A stretch of 64,000 nucleotides of DNA, from the NCBI GenBank assembly GCA_032718475.1, contig JAUCBJ010009099.1:1-64000 (forward strand). Reading direction: 5' to 3'. Below the pieces are notes generated by a model. It searched no databases and was not told the DNA's origin. It saw only the letters and a program-made list of their open reading frames with translations. Position numbers and translations under genes: made by a program. Every line of letters starts with the position of its first letter. Position 1 is the first letter of the stretch. Shown here piece after piece: positions 24,630 to 36,084 of this stretch. This DNA comes from Nemertoderma westbladi. Its lineage: Eukaryota; Xenacoelomorpha; Nemertodermatida; Nemertodermatidae.

Positions 24630-27600
24630 GGGTTGCCTCCAGTGGAGAGGCACCTTCGGGTTGCCTCTGGTAGAGAGGCATCTTCGGGTTGCCTCCGGTA
24701 GAGAGGAACCTTCAGGTTACCTCCGGTAGAGATGAGCCTTCGGGTTGCCTCCAATAGAGAGGAGTCTTCGGGTTGCCTCTGGTAGAGTGGAGTCTTCGGG
24801 TTGCGTCCGGTAGAGAAGAGTCTTCGGGTTGCCTCCGGGAGAGAGGCATCTTCAGGTTGCCTCCAGTAGAGAGGCACCTTTGGGTTGCCTCTGGTAGAGA
24901 GGAGCCTTCGGGTTGCCTCTGGTAGAGCGGAGCCTTCGGGTTGCCTCTGGTAGAGAGGAGCCTTAGGGTTGCCTCTGGTAGAGTGGAGCCTTCGGGTTGC
25001 CTCTGGTAGAGAAGGGTCTTCGGGTTGCCTCTGGTAGAGAGGCACCTTCGGGTTGCCTCCGGTAGAGGGGAGCCTTCGGGTTGCCTCCAGTAGAGAGGAG
25101 CCTTCGGGTTACCTCTGGTAGAGAGGTGCCTTCGGGTTGCCTTCGCTGCGGTAGAGAGGAGCCTTCAGGTTGCCTCCAGTAGAGATGCACCTTCGGGTTG
25201 CCTTCGCTCCAGTAGAGAGGAGCCTTCGGGCTGCCTCCGCTGCGGTAGAGAGGAGCCTTCGGGCTGCCTCCGCTGCGGTACAGAGGAGCCTTCGGATGCC
25301 TCCAGTAGAGATGCACCTTCGGGTTGCATCCAGTAGATTGGGGCCTTCGGGTTGCCTCCGCTCCGGTAGAGAGGAGCCTTCGGGTTACCTCTTGTAGAGA
25401 AGTGCCTTCGGGTTGCCTTCGCTCCAGTAGAGATGAGCCTTCGGGTTGCCTCCACTCCGGTAGAGAGGAGCCTTCATGTTGCCTCTGGTAGAGAGGAGCC
25501 TTCATGTTGCCTCTGGTAGAGAGGAGCCTTCGGGTTGCCTCCGCTTTGGTAGAGAGGAGCCTTCGGGTTACCTCTGGTAGAGAGGTGCCTTCGGGTTGCC
25601 TTCGCTCTGGTAGAGAGGAGCCTTAGGGTTGCCTCCACTCCAGTAGAGAGGAGCCTTCGGGTTGCCTCCACTCCAGTAGAGATGCACCTTCGGGTTACCT
25701 CCGGTAGATAGGCACCTTTGGGTTGCCTCCAGTAGAGTGGAGCCTTCGGGTTGCCTCCGCTCCGGAAGAGAGGAGCCTTTGGGTTGCCTCCACTCTGGTA
25801 GTGAGGAGCCTTCGGGTTGCCTCCAGTAGAGATGCACCTTCGGGTGGCCTCCAGTAGAGTGGAGCCTTCGGGTTGCCTCCACTCCGGTAGAGAGGAGCCT
25901 TTGGGTTGCCTCCGCTCCAGTAGAGAAGAGCCTTCGGGTTGCCTCTGCTCCGGTAGAGAGGAGCCATCGGTTTGCCTCCAGTAGGGTGGAGCCTTTGGGT
26001 TGCCTCTGCTCCGGTAGAGAGGAGCCTTTGGGTTGCCTCCAGTAGAGATGCACCTTCGGGTTGCCTCCGGTAGAGAGGAGCCTTTGGGTTGCCTCCGGTA
26101 GAGAGGAGACTTCGGGTTGCCTCCACTCCCGTAGAGAGGAGCCTTTGGGTTGCCTCTGCGCCAGTAGAGAGGAGCCTTCGGGTTGCCTCCAGTAGAGAGG
26201 AGCCTTCGGGTTGCCTCCAGTAGAGATGCACCTTCGGGTTGCCTCCAGTAGAGATGCACCTTCGGGTTGCCTCCAGTAGAGTGGAGCCTTCGGTTTGCCT
26301 CCGCTCCAGTAGAGATGAGCCTAAGGGTTGCCGCCGATACGATAGAGAGGAGCCTTTGGGTTGCCACCAGTAGAGAGGAGCCTTCGGGTTACCTCTGGTA
26401 GAGAGGAACCTTCGGGTTGCCTCCGGTAGGGAGGAGCCTTCGGGTTACCTCTGGTAGAGTGGAGCCTTCGGGTTGGCTCCAGTAGAGGGGAGCCTTCGGG
26501 TTGCCTCCGCTCCGGTAGAGAGGAGCCTTCGCGTTGCCTCCACTCCGGTAGAGATGTGTCTTCGGGTTGCCTCTGCTCCGGTAGAGAGGAGCCTTCAGGT
26601 TGCCTCCACTCCGGTAGAGAGGAGCCTTTGGGTTGCCTCCAGCAGAGATGCACCTTCGGGTTGCCTCCAGTAGAGTGGAGTCTTCGGGTTGCCTCCGCTC
26701 CGGTAGAAAGGAGCCTTTGGGTTGCCTCCGCTCCAGTATAGAGGAGCCTTCGGGTTGCCTCCGCTCTGGTAGAGAGTAACCTTCGGGTCGCCTCTGCTCT
26801 GGTAGAGAGGAGCTTTGGGTTGCCTCCACTCCGGTAGAGAGGCACCTTCGGATTGCCTTCGCTCCAGTTGAGAGGATCCTTCGGGTTGCCTCCACTCCGG
26901 TAGAGAGGAGCCTTCGGGTTGCCTCTGGTAGAGAGGCACCTTTGGGTTACCTCCGGTAGAGAGGCCCTTCGGGTTGCCTCGCTCCGGTAGAGAGGAGCCT
27001 TCGGGTTGCCTCCACTCCAGTAGAGAGGAGTCTTCAGGTTGCCTCCGCTCCGGTAGAGGAGCCTTCGGGTTACCTCTGCTCCGGTAGAGAGGAGCCTTCG
27101 GGTTACCTCTGCTCCGGTAGAGAGGATCCTCTGGGTTGCCTCAGCTCCGGTAGAGAGGAGCCTTCGGGTTGCCTCCAGTAGAGAGGAGCCTTCGGGTTTC
27201 ATCCGCTCCGGTAGAGAGGAGCCTTCGGGTTGCCTCTAGTAAAGAGGCACCTTCGGGTTACCTCCAGTAGAGAGACACCTTCAGGTTGCCTCCAGTAGTG
27301 AGGAGCCTTCGGGTTTCCTCCGCTCCGGTAGAGAGGAGCCTTCGGGTTGCCTCTGGTAGAGGCACCTTCGAGTTACCTCCGGTAGAGGCACCTTTGGGTT
27401 GCCTCTGCTCCGGTAGAGATGCATCTTCGGGTTACCTCTGGTAGAGAGGCACTTTCGGGTTACCTCCGGTAGAGAGACACCTTCGGGTTGCCTCTGCTCC
27501 GGTAGAGAGGAGCCTTTGGGTTTCATCCGCTCCGGTAGAGAGGAGCCTTCGGGTTGCCTCTAGTAAAGAGGCACCTTCGGGTTACCTCCAGTAGAGAGAC

Positions 27601-28596
27601 ACCTTCAGGTTGCCTCCGCTCCGGTAGAGAGGAGCCTTCAGGTTGCCTCCAGTAGAGAGGAGCCTTCGGGTTTCATCCGCTCCGGTAGAGAGGAGCCTTC
27701 GGGTTGCCTCTAGTAAAGAGGCACCTTCGGGTTACCTCCAGTAGAGAGACACCTTCAGGTTGCCTCCGCTCCGGTAGAGAGGAGCCTTCAGGTTGCCTCC
27801 AGTAGTGAGGAGCCTTCGGGTTTCCTCCGCTCCGGTAGAGAGGAGCCTTCGGGTTGCCTCTGGAAGAGGCACCTTCGGGTTACCTCCGGTAGAGGCACCT
27901 TTGGGTTGCCTCTGCTCCGGTAGAGATGCATCTTCGGGTTACCTCTGGTAGAGAGGCACCTTCGGGTTACCTCCAGTAGAGACATCTTCGGGTTGCCTCC
28001 GCTCCGGTAGAGATGCACCTTCGGGTTACCTCTCGTAGAGAGGCACCTTCGGGTTACCTCCAGTAGAGACATCTTCGGGTTGCCTCCGCTCCGGTAGAGA
28101 TGCACCTTCGGGTTACCTCTCGTAGAGAGGCACCTTCGGGTTAGCTCCGGTAGAGAGACCCTTTGGGTTGCCTCTGCTCCGGTAGAGAGGAGCCTTCGGG
28201 TTGCCTCCGCTCCAGTAGAGAGGCACCTTCGGGTTACCTCCAGTAGAGAGACACCTTCGGATTGCCTCTGCTCTGGTAGAGAGGAGCCTTCGGGTTTCCT
28301 CCGCTCCAATAGAGATGAGCCTTCAGGTTGCCTCTGGTAGAGAGGCACCTTCGGGTTACCTCCGGTAGAGAGACACTTTCGGGTTGCCTCTGCTCCAGTA
28401 GAGAGGAGCCTTCGGGTTGCCTCCGGTAGAGAGGCACCTTCGGGTTGCCTCCACTCCGGTAGAGAGGAGCCTTCGGGTTGCCTCTGCTCCAGTATAGAGG
28501 AGCCTTCAAGTTGCCTCCGCTCTGGTAGGGAGGAGCCTTCAGGTTGTCTCCGGTATAGAAGAACCTTTGGGGTTGTCTCTGTTACAGAGGTTGCCT
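24630..28596. repeat. 3.9-kb GC-richer 28/34-bp minisatellite
   Basis: The 28-bp unit reads CTTCGGGTTGCCTCC, then GGTAGAGAGGAGC. A 34-bp form has an extra CGCTCC-type hexamer before GGTAGAG. Copies are much more diverged than in the neighbouring 30-bp array, and higher-order duplications are visible: blocks starting GGGTTTCATCCGCTCC recur near 27195, 27525 and 27665, and an 88-bp block is duplicated at about 27960 and 28048. It joins the 30-bp array directly at about 24629. Open frames up to about 300 codons on the minus strand are repeat artefacts. Confidence 0.95.
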
Positions 28597-29059
28597 TGGC
28601 TTAGGAGGTTTGTTAAGGGGGGTGGGGGGATAGCCCCATGGTTTTTTCTTATTTTGTACATGTCTCCGATGTGGTTGAAAAATGCATAGAAAACGATATA
28701 CCATTGAAAAGAGAATCATCAAAAGTACATAAAAAATTTTTTAGCGCCCCCTAGCGGCCTCCGTGATATTTTAAAAATTTCACTAAAAAAACTACTCCTC
28801 TGTTATTCGATACCACATTTTTTCGAACCAGCATGTTCATTTTCATCATATTTTTCACGCAGTTTTTGTATTTTCGTTCTCTATTTCTGATAATTGGCAA
28901 TTTTGTAAAAAAAAAAATCAAAATATTTAAAAAACAGAAAATGTTTTTTTTGTAATTTTCCATTCAAAAAATGGGGACATGTTATTAAATTAGGAAAAGT
29001 GCGTGAAATTTATTGAAGCTTATGAAATTACAAATTATGAAATTAGTATTTTTCGCGCG
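28597..29059. other. Gene-free AT-rich stretch
   Basis: Low-complexity A/T-rich DNA with a GGGGGGTGGGGGG run near 28620. No exon seen. Confidence 0.45.
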
Positions 29060-29440
29060 AAAAATGTCATTCAGAGATAATCGCCTTCAAAGTTAAAACC
29101 TTCCCGAGCTAAACTACCTACCTTTTTATGGGGTCTGATTGGTTAATAATGTCTGACAGAAAGGAAGCACACCACCGTGCTAAAATTTTATTTATGGGGG
29201 TTTTCGGGGACGCTGATTTCATTTCCGATGTCAGTTTTAATACTTTGATGGAATCTAGTCTGTCCGTCTATCGGTTGTCTGTCTCTGTCTTACATTTTGA
29301 CAGACAGATTGGCAGACAGAAATTCCACGATAACTCGAGATCTCTCTAAGCCGTTTTCAGATTTGAAATCCCCAATAAATTTTGCTCTAGATGCAATAAC
29401 AAAAACATTTCTGTAATTTTTAGCGAGGGTGGGCTACCCC
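29060..29440. repeat. Dispersed repeat, copy A
   Basis: Shares with 45780-46110, in the same orientation, the blocks TCATTCAGAGATAATCGCCT, GATTGGTTAATAATG, GAAGCACACCACCG, GGGGGTTTTC, CTGATTTC and GTTTTCAGATTTGAAATCC. The blocks are collinear and diverged. No coding capacity seen; class unknown. Confidence 0.55.
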
Positions 29441-29809
29441 CCTCCCCCTCAATTAGTTAGCCCGAGATAATGTAGGAGGTACGTAATGACGTCGGACAGA
29501 CCAGTCACACCTAAATAACATGAGTTGTTCGATATCGGTGGATGAAGACATTTTCACAATATTTTCAAAACCAGTGAAGTGAATGAGTGAATCCTATTGC
29601 ACATTCGTATAATTCCTTCAACAAACCAACTTCTAATTATCAGAAATTGATTTCAAAATCTCTATCCTTTAGGCGTTACAACTGTATGAGATTGTAGAAA
29701 ATTGGAGAGTCTGGGTCCCTAATGATCGATGTAAAATGATGAAACTAAAATGTTTAAAAACTGATTCATGAAAAATATATCGACAACACAATTAGTCAGT
29801 ATTTAACGT

Positions 29810-29815
29810 TTTAAT
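29810..29815 (-). promoter_or_regulatory. Probable polyadenylation signal of RPRD1
   Basis: ATTAAA on the minus strand, 38 bases after the RPRD1 stop. The flanking TTAGTCAGTA-TTAACGTTTTA sequence is repeated once around it (about 29792 and 29844). Confidence 0.4.
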
Positions 29816-29852
29816 GAGAAATATCTCAACACAAGTAACACTTAGTCAGTAA

Positions 29853-30392
29853 TTAACGTTTTATAGTAAACAGTTCTCCGGCCGCCGGTAGAGGAGCTAG
29901 AGCACCGGAAGTGACGTCAGGTAAACGACTGAGATCCGGTAGACTCTGCAGATGATCCCTGAGTTCTCGTCGGACTTTAGTGACCTGATCCAGATTGGAC
30001 TGGTAGCGCTGGAGAGTTTCGTTGTCTGCCGCTACGCGTCGCTCTTGTTCCTTAATGAATGCGGATATGAGACGGTAGGTGGCGCGGCGCTCCTCCATCT
30101 CGCTTTGCAACCGCGCGTTGTAGTCGCCTAGCAACCCATGGGCGCGGTCCACCTTGTCAGACAGATCGGACAGCTCCTCAGCCTGGGTCGGTGAGGTAAG
30201 TCTGTCCACCGAGCTGATATCCTGTATCTCGGCCGGCAGCTGGGCGATCCGTTCACGAACCTCCGCGTCCCCGCTAGGGGCGCTCTCTAACTCCTGCAGA
30301 CGCCGAACCAACTCATCGGTTCCTGGAGGGTCCGGTAGAGGCTCTACTAGGTCCTCGTTACGCCGCCGTTTAGCCACAGGACTCGCCGCAAT
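29853..30392 (-). CDS. RPRD1: RPRD1 family protein, exon 2 (coiled coil)
   Basis: Acceptor TGTTACAG, then ATTGCGGCGAG. The exon starts in phase 0 and continues to a stop at 29853. It encodes the RPRD1 C-terminal region: VRRLQELESAPSGDAEVRER near the start, then a long helical, charged coiled coil (about residues 180-300 of the joined protein). It ends QSLPDLSRLPDVTSG and ALAPLPAAGELF, which is the family's hallmark C-terminus. The joined protein is 333 residues, against about 312-326 for human RPRD1A/B. The coiled coil mediates dimerisation in the human proteins. Confidence 0.9.
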   Translation of the reverse strand: MAASPVAKRRRNEDLVEPLPDPPGTDELVRRLQELESAPSGDAEVRERIAQLPAEIQDISSVDRLTSPTQAEELSDLSDKVDRAHGLLGDYNARLQSEMEERRATYRLISAFIKEQERRVAADNETLQRYQSNLDQVTKVRRELRDHLQSLPDLSRLPDVTSGALAPLPAAGELFTIKR

Positions 30393-30830
30393 CTGTAACA
30401 GTTAGAGTGACAGATGCAGATGGGTCCATTACATTACACACAAGGCTCCTATGTAATATCTTGTAAAAAAGTCAAAATAAAATAAAATACAAAGTTAATG
30501 AAATTAATTTATTGTGGTGATTTAAAAGAATTGGGTATAATATTATCCCAAATATTTATTTGGGAATAATATAGAAAATAGATAGATTAGGTCTATATTA
30601 TTGAAATCTATCTACATTGTAAGAGGGGCTAAAACTCCGAAGACTTTATAAAATTAAAAACGCTTTTATATTTCAACAGACTCTAAAAACAGACTCAGAC
30701 AATTCCAAATCACTTTACAACCAAAGTTGACTTGTAGGTTCATTTGCCTTTAGAGTTATGAGGCAGGCTATTAATACATAATACATATTGGTAGTTGGTT
30801 TGGTACCGGTAGTCTACAGGCCTAACTCAC

Positions 30831-31292
30831 CTCGGCACTCCGTGACGTCTCTGCGACCCGTTGTGGCGGGGACAACGGCGATATCTCCCGCCCCCTTCTG
30901 CCCCCCAGGCAGCCCCCCAACTCGACTAGGAACCCCGACTCGTAAACCCCCCGATCCCTCCATATCTCCAGTAGTCTACTCAACGCCCCCAACGTCTTCG
31001 TATCCGCACCCCCACTAACATCCTCGAACGCCTCTAGCAACACGTCCCGGAACTCCTTACTGAACTCCTCCCCCTTCTTCTTACTATTCTGTATGACGTC
31101 ATTAGACAGATACATGAGGGTGAGCTTCCGCGGCGGTTTGCAGAGTTTCAGCTCTTTGAGCCATACTTCGACGATAGTTTTGGCTCGTTTCCTGTGGTGA
31201 ATCAGCCACAAAGCGAGAGTTTGTATGCTCTGCTGGGACTGAGTGAGTTCTGATATCTTCCTAGACAAAGCCGTCTCCGAGAAACTAGACAT
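30831..31292 (-). CDS. RPRD1: RPRD1 family protein, exon 1 (CTD-interacting domain)
   Basis: Regulation of nuclear pre-mRNA domain protein. In animals RPRD1A/B bind the phosphorylated C-terminal domain of RNA polymerase II and recruit the Ser5 phosphatase RPAP2. The CID fills residues 1 to about 135: SQQSIQTLALWLIHHRK, LTLMYLSNDVIQNSKKKGEEF and LLEIWRDRGVY. I start at 31292 (MSSFSE, the family's own N-terminus) and not at the in-frame codon at 31313. The donor is GTGAGT at 30830, after a complete Glu codon. The intron (30393-30830) is 438 bp and holds no minisatellite. There is one gene here; A versus B cannot be decided. PHF5A lies 177 bp upstream on the same strand. Confidence 0.9.
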
Positions 31293-31469
31293 TACGAGGA
31301 AAGAGTTAATCACTATTGCAGGTTAATTTGCAGATTTGCGAAAAGCAAACTTTTCTTAGTTTCATTAATGTAACGTAGGTAAGCACTAATGCTTTGATAA
31401 AAAAAAGTAGGTACGGTTAAAAATAGTTGGCTGTCCGATTAGGCCTACCCGCAGTGCCGCAGTTGTGTT

Positions 31470-31802
31470 TTATCGCTTTTTAAACCCGTATTTTTTCCTC
31501 TCGTAGAACAGATCGGTTTTCGCGCTGCCAAGGTTTATTATTTTCGGACAGCCGTCCCTATCCTTCTCCTGCGTGGAGCACTCCTTGCAGTAGTAGGCGT
31601 CGGATATCCCGGGCCCGCCGCAGATTATACAACGGCCCTGGTAGGAGCCGTAGTTACACTCGTCGCAGATTCGCACAAGAGACGAGGGTCGCACATACGA
31701 GTCGCATATAACGCATTTACCGTCGCATTTCTCGCAGAGTCGTCCGATTGCAACTCCCGGTTGTTTGCGACAGAATATCAAATCAGGATGATGTTTGGCC
31801 AT
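31470..31802 (-). CDS. PHF5A: PHD finger-like domain protein 5A (SF3b14b)
   Basis: A small zinc-binding subunit of the SF3b complex of U2 snRNP. With SF3B1 it forms the pocket that holds the branch-point adenosine. The 110 residues ([11 protein letters not shown] to YGFKKR) equal the human length. The upstream in-frame extension to 31865 is rejected because the family starts at MAKHHPD. The Cys pairs C23/C26, C30/C33, C46/C49, C58/C61 and C72/C75 are present, as is Tyr36 of the splicing-modulator pocket. Position 40, Cys in the human protein as I recall it, is Ser here (RPSSLVR). It is intronless, and RPRD1 follows after 177 bp on the same strand with no AATAAA or ATTAAA between them. Confidence 0.97.
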   Translation of the reverse strand: MAKHHPDLIFCRKQPGVAIGRLCEKCDGKCVICDSYVRPSSLVRICDECNYGSYQGRCIICGGPGISDAYYCKECSTQEKDRDGCPKIINLGSAKTDLFYERKKYGFKKR

Positions 31803-32479
31803 CAAACATATAATTAAACATTTGTAGAGTTCAGTTCTGTAGTTCAAGTTCAGTCCTGCAGTCACAAGTCAGTCGGCCTACCCCAGTACGGTACCCTAAC
31901 CCTACCCTACCCTATGTACAATTAAATGCGGAAATGTTGGGTTAGTCACACCACATTACTGTAATGTTAGATAAAAAACCGCAGTACCGACAGACCCGGA
32001 GACAGAGAGAAGCTGCAGGGAGCGGACTACAGGAACGGACAAAACTCTGATACAGATGTTGCCCCTGTCAGCCTGCAAGACTCTGTGATGTGTGAATTGA
32101 CCTCGAAACTCAGTACACGTAGGTTCAGCATGTAATACCTACAGACTTATGGTGTTCCTGTTGATGATGTTGTACTGAGCAGCTGAGGCGTTGTACCGCA
32201 GCCAGATGAAAATTAAATCGAATGTTATTATCAGATTATTGCAACAACGTATCCAAGATGATGGACCATGACACAATGATGGCAAAAGTAAAACATACAA
32301 ACAATTGTTGATACCACTTTCAAACCGCTGCCTTTTGTTGTGTAGTTAGATAGAAGATCGTATCGTCTACCCACAATTTCTAAGAGCCCCTGAAATAGAT
32401 GACTGTATGATGAGCGTGGCTCAACTATGGCAATAGCCATACTGTCTCGAATGTACTATTTGATTGGAATCTAATAGAT
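31803..32479. other. Region upstream of PHF5A
   Basis: Contains the presumed PHF5A promoter and 5' leader, but no TATA box at a convincing distance. No exon recognised on either strand. Confidence 0.4.
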
Positions 32480-32665
32480 GCTGTAAGTAAGAAATTTCGC
32501 ACTGCTGTGTCCCTAGGCAAGACACTTTAGACATTAGTGCCTACACCAACCCAGCGGTATAATGGGAACCTGGCTTTGCTGGAGTAATGATAATAAAAGC
32601 GCTTTGAGTATGCTGAGCGTAGAAAAGCGCTATATAAATAACCAATATTATTATATTATTATATA
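32480..32665 (+). mobile_element. SINE-like repeat 3' portion
   Basis: Shows the layout TGTGTCCCTAGGCAAGACAC, then CACCAACCCAGCGGTATAATGG, AAAGCGCTTTGAG, AAAGCGCTATATAAAT and an ATT-rich tail. This arrangement is familiar from SINEs widespread in marine invertebrates. The head, where tRNA-like promoter boxes would be, is not recognisable, so this may be a 5'-truncated copy. SINE assignment is from memory of the consensus style. Confidence 0.5.
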
Positions 32666-32918
32666 CGGTTATACATGTAGAAACTGACGCAGATAAATTT
32701 GCATCAGTAGTTAAGTTATACAAGGTTTATTTGTAGAAGCTTCTGTATAATACTGTTCATCATAGGCTACTAATATATAGTATAAAATACTAAGATTTGC
32801 AACATACAGTACTAAATTAATGCGGGATATTGTTCGTCTTTATTCTGTTAATTTTGTGCTATTCTCCCTTCGCGTTCAAGAGCAAGACGTTCGAACATAT
32901 GTGATAAACAAGATATCA

Positions 32919-34416
32919 GGGGTGGTATGCACCAAGCGATCTAATTAGCCTGAACTATGTAACCTGTTCTAATTAGAACCAGCTCAGTCTAATCATTATG
33001 CACCAACTTTAGACTAGCCTAATTTCTAGTCGAATTAGAATATAAATATTAGACAGCTAATAGGTGTCTAATATTATAGTTTCTGCTCAGCCGCTGATAT
33101 GTTTCCAATAGTTACTAGCCAAACAATCAACAGATTTAGTATTCTGTATTTAATTAGGTTGAGTAACGAGTGGACATTATACTGTATTGTACATGTACAA
33201 TATACACATACTGCAAGTAGAGTAAGCGGTAAGCCATACATAAAACTTAGCAAAAGAACTTTGAAAGAGTTTGATATTAGTGCAATACATTATTATGGGT
33301 GAGCCGAGCATGTCAAATAATATTTTTATGTTTGTGAAAATGCTGAGAACATCTTTCAACTCGCAATTAACATTCGATTTCACGTAAAAACTATTTACCA
33401 TAACGGTCATGGGAACAGCTCGCTACCCCCACTATATCGAATATCGGGCATAATCATTTAATGGCTGCTGTTAGGAACAAAGATAATTTGATACCTTAAT
33501 CACTCAAAATCTCAAAGTTTATTGAGCTTATAGTGCTCAAAATATAAAAATTATAAAGTAACAGGCTGTTTATTACGGTGGCCCACAAACGGACACAGTT
33601 AATAAAGAAATAACCTCAATTCGCGGCAGTTTAGTTTTGCCGTGAAATGTCGCAGCACGTTTAGTTTATGCCGTGAAATTATATTTCTGACTGGTTCATA
33701 CATTTTGGAACAAAAATCGATAGAGGAAAACTCTAAGGAAACTTCTACCTCTAACCTTTAATAATTAAAATTCACAACTGAAATCGAATGCCCATAAAAA
33801 TCTGCTTAAGCTTAAAAAAATTAATTCTGAAAACATAAACCAGGAATATGATATTGTTTAATTCAAAATTTCATCAATTTATGAAAGATATAGGGACATA
33901 AATAGAGCCAGAATTTTAGCATGTTTTCAAAACTGTCTGCCACACATAGTATCAACATTCTGTTAATATTTTAGTCATTTTTCGAAGGTATTTATCCAAC
34001 TAAAAACACGAATAGCAAAAATCCCCATTCAAATATCGTAATTATCCGCAAAAAATGTGACGAATTTCTGATTATGCCCATATGGAAGGAAGCCACAATG
34101 TAAGAAACCAGCACCACACAATAACATCAGAGTTAGTTACTGTAGTATTAATTAAGGTAACACCCAAATAGTGCTAGACAGAGAGCCAATGATAAATCGT
34201 TAAAGAAATACTGATCTGTGATTGGATTTTGATACAATTGGAGCTAATCATTGTATTGGTTCTTCCAGTCTAATCGAATTAGACTGAACTAGGAATAGAA
34301 TAGACTGGAAAATGTTGGTGCATATAGAAATTAGACTGATCTAACTCTAGACTGAGTCTACACTAATTAGTGAACTAATTAGACTCATTATATTCTAAAT
34401 TGGTGCATATCACCCC
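32919..34416. mobile_element. TIR element with perfect 8-bp TSD
   Basis: 1498 bp, beginning GGGGTGGTATGCACCAA and ending in the inverted TTGGTGCATATCACCCC. It is flanked by the identical AGATATCA at 32911-32918 and 34417-34424. Subterminal zones are dense in inverted CTAATTAG/AGACTAGTCTAA motifs. No transposase frame was seen. An 8-bp duplication fits hAT-like elements among others. The element at 48722-50032 shares the terminal pattern GGGGYGGTATKCA. Confidence 0.75.
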
Positions 34417-34424
34417 AGATATCA

Positions 34425-34997
34425 CCTGTTCTAGAATTGCTACCGGTATGCGAAATACCAGTGCTAGTTTACAGTCCTCCAATCGTTAATACTGTCTTTA
34501 TTGTTACAAAATTAAATCAATTACTTTATTCAGTTATTTTACTTAGATTATTAAGCTATTCTACTATTTTTAAATATATGTCATCCTCATCATCACTTCA
34601 TACATAGCAAATATAAACCAAACATAATTTTAAGAATAAGTTGTTCAATATATTTGTTTTGAAGTTTTTACGTTACTAGAACAATTGTTACATAGTAGGA
34701 ACTCTGATCCACCTATTCTAAAGTAGTCAAGATAGAAGTTCTACATTCTATTTATAAATATTAACTAATGTAATAAACATAATTGATGGCGAATTGTCTA
34801 TGGAAGCAGAGCACCACCATACATATTGTTTATTTAATTTTGTAATAAAGGTAAATTAAATAGCCTTTTCGTGAAAGATATTTCATTAAGACTTAACAAC
34901 ACTTAGTGTTGTTTGTATGTTATTGTGAAATAAGTCGAATTTTAATGAATAAATATTATCATATAATATAACGACCTGGCCTTTTCATTCACTTGCA
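34425..34997. other. Gene-free AT-rich stretch
   Basis: No exon, RNA gene or named repeat recognised. Confidence 0.45.
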
Positions 34998-35105
34998 GTC
35001 ATGGGCCGAAATGTCCGGACCGAATAGTCCGGGCCGAATCGTCCGGGCCGAAACGTCCGGGCCGAAACGTCCTGGACCGAAACGACCTAGGCCGAAACGT
35101 CTGTA
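34998..35105. repeat. 15-bp tandem repeat
   Basis: About seven diverged copies of GGGCCGAAACGTCCG, with variants at the first and last copies. GC-rich against AT-rich flanks. Confidence 0.8.
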
Positions 35106-35865
35106 TATCATACGAATAGTAGGCCTCTCTCTGCTCTGTCATCAAAATTCCTAGTAATTTTAAAAGTTGAGTTGCTTGAAGACAATAAGGACTTTATAAA
35201 CAATATATTACAACCTGCAAGCACTCAACAGCCAAGAATCTATAAACTATAAAGAACTATAAAGATCTTGAGCTATCTTTAATTATTTAGGAGGAATACC
35301 AAGGAATTATGTTTCAACGCTCAGATGCTTTCAGCCATGCAAATGCGAGATGGGTGGCAAAATTACACTATTATTATCTCCTCATTAGGCATACTCTTTT
35401 TGCTCACCAAAGTCACCAATTTAACTGCTGGGAATTCAGGATAATGATATCTCTGAATTCAACATGGACTCTAAGAACGTATATTGTTTCTTGGTTTCAA
35501 GCGAGGTCACGTTTCAATGTCCCGGCAAACGATTAGAAAATTTAATTAAGTCTGATGCTCCAATTGACAGGTTAGTTTGGTCTTAATATTATAATTCTAT
35601 AGAGGTAATCATTCTAATTAGTTCTACTGTAATTTGGCGTAATTTATTTTTAGGGATTGTATAAAGTTTGCGCAGCTGTCCTTGCCCGGCACCAGTGGTA
35701 CGATCTGCCTAACTATTGTTATTACCATTGTTTGATAATAAGACAAACACTTAGAAGGAAGATGTGGAAAGAGCTATTAGGCCCACATCACAACAAAAGG
35801 AAGAGATCAATTTAGGAAGACCATAATTGTTGTAATGCACCTGCAATGGGAGGTTCGATTCCTGT

Positions 35866-36084
35866 ATGGTTCTTTGTGATAATGATGGTTGTCCCGCTGG
35901 ATGGTATTCACTTTCATTGTGTAAAGCTAATGAAAAAATCCTGAAGGAAAGTGGTGATGCGCTAAATGCCCTGGAACAAGATCAAAGAAAAGCAAAGCCT
36001 AAGGTGAATGAATATCAGAAGGATCTTTTAGATGATGAAATAATTAGATGCGAGTCCTGTGGTGTTATAATTTTCGGTTCATGA
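35866..36084 (+). pseudogene. Orphan frame with partial zinc-finger look
   Basis: An open frame of 72 codons starting VLCDNDGCPAGWY, which resembles the middle of a PHD finger as found in some retroelement ORF1 proteins. It continues with a charged helical stretch and RCESCGVII. The zinc ligands are incomplete and there is no neighbouring exon. It abuts antisense LINE sequence at 36080. It may be transposon debris or chance. Confidence 0.25.

Noticed and set aside
24630-28596. Many overlapping frames with PEATRRLLSTG / GNPKAPLYR repeats
   Set aside because: All three minus-strand frames are open in parts and simply translate the 28/34-bp minisatellite. No start context, splice sites or homology.
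31803-31865. Longer PHF5A start at 31865
   Set aside because: The extra 21 residues have no counterpart in the family, which starts at MAKHHPD; the 31802 start gives the exact family length.
35840-35865. tRNA-like B box (GGTTCGATTCC)
   Set aside because: No A box at the right distance upstream, no acceptor stem and no cloverleaf could be drawn. Probably chance or a SINE relic.
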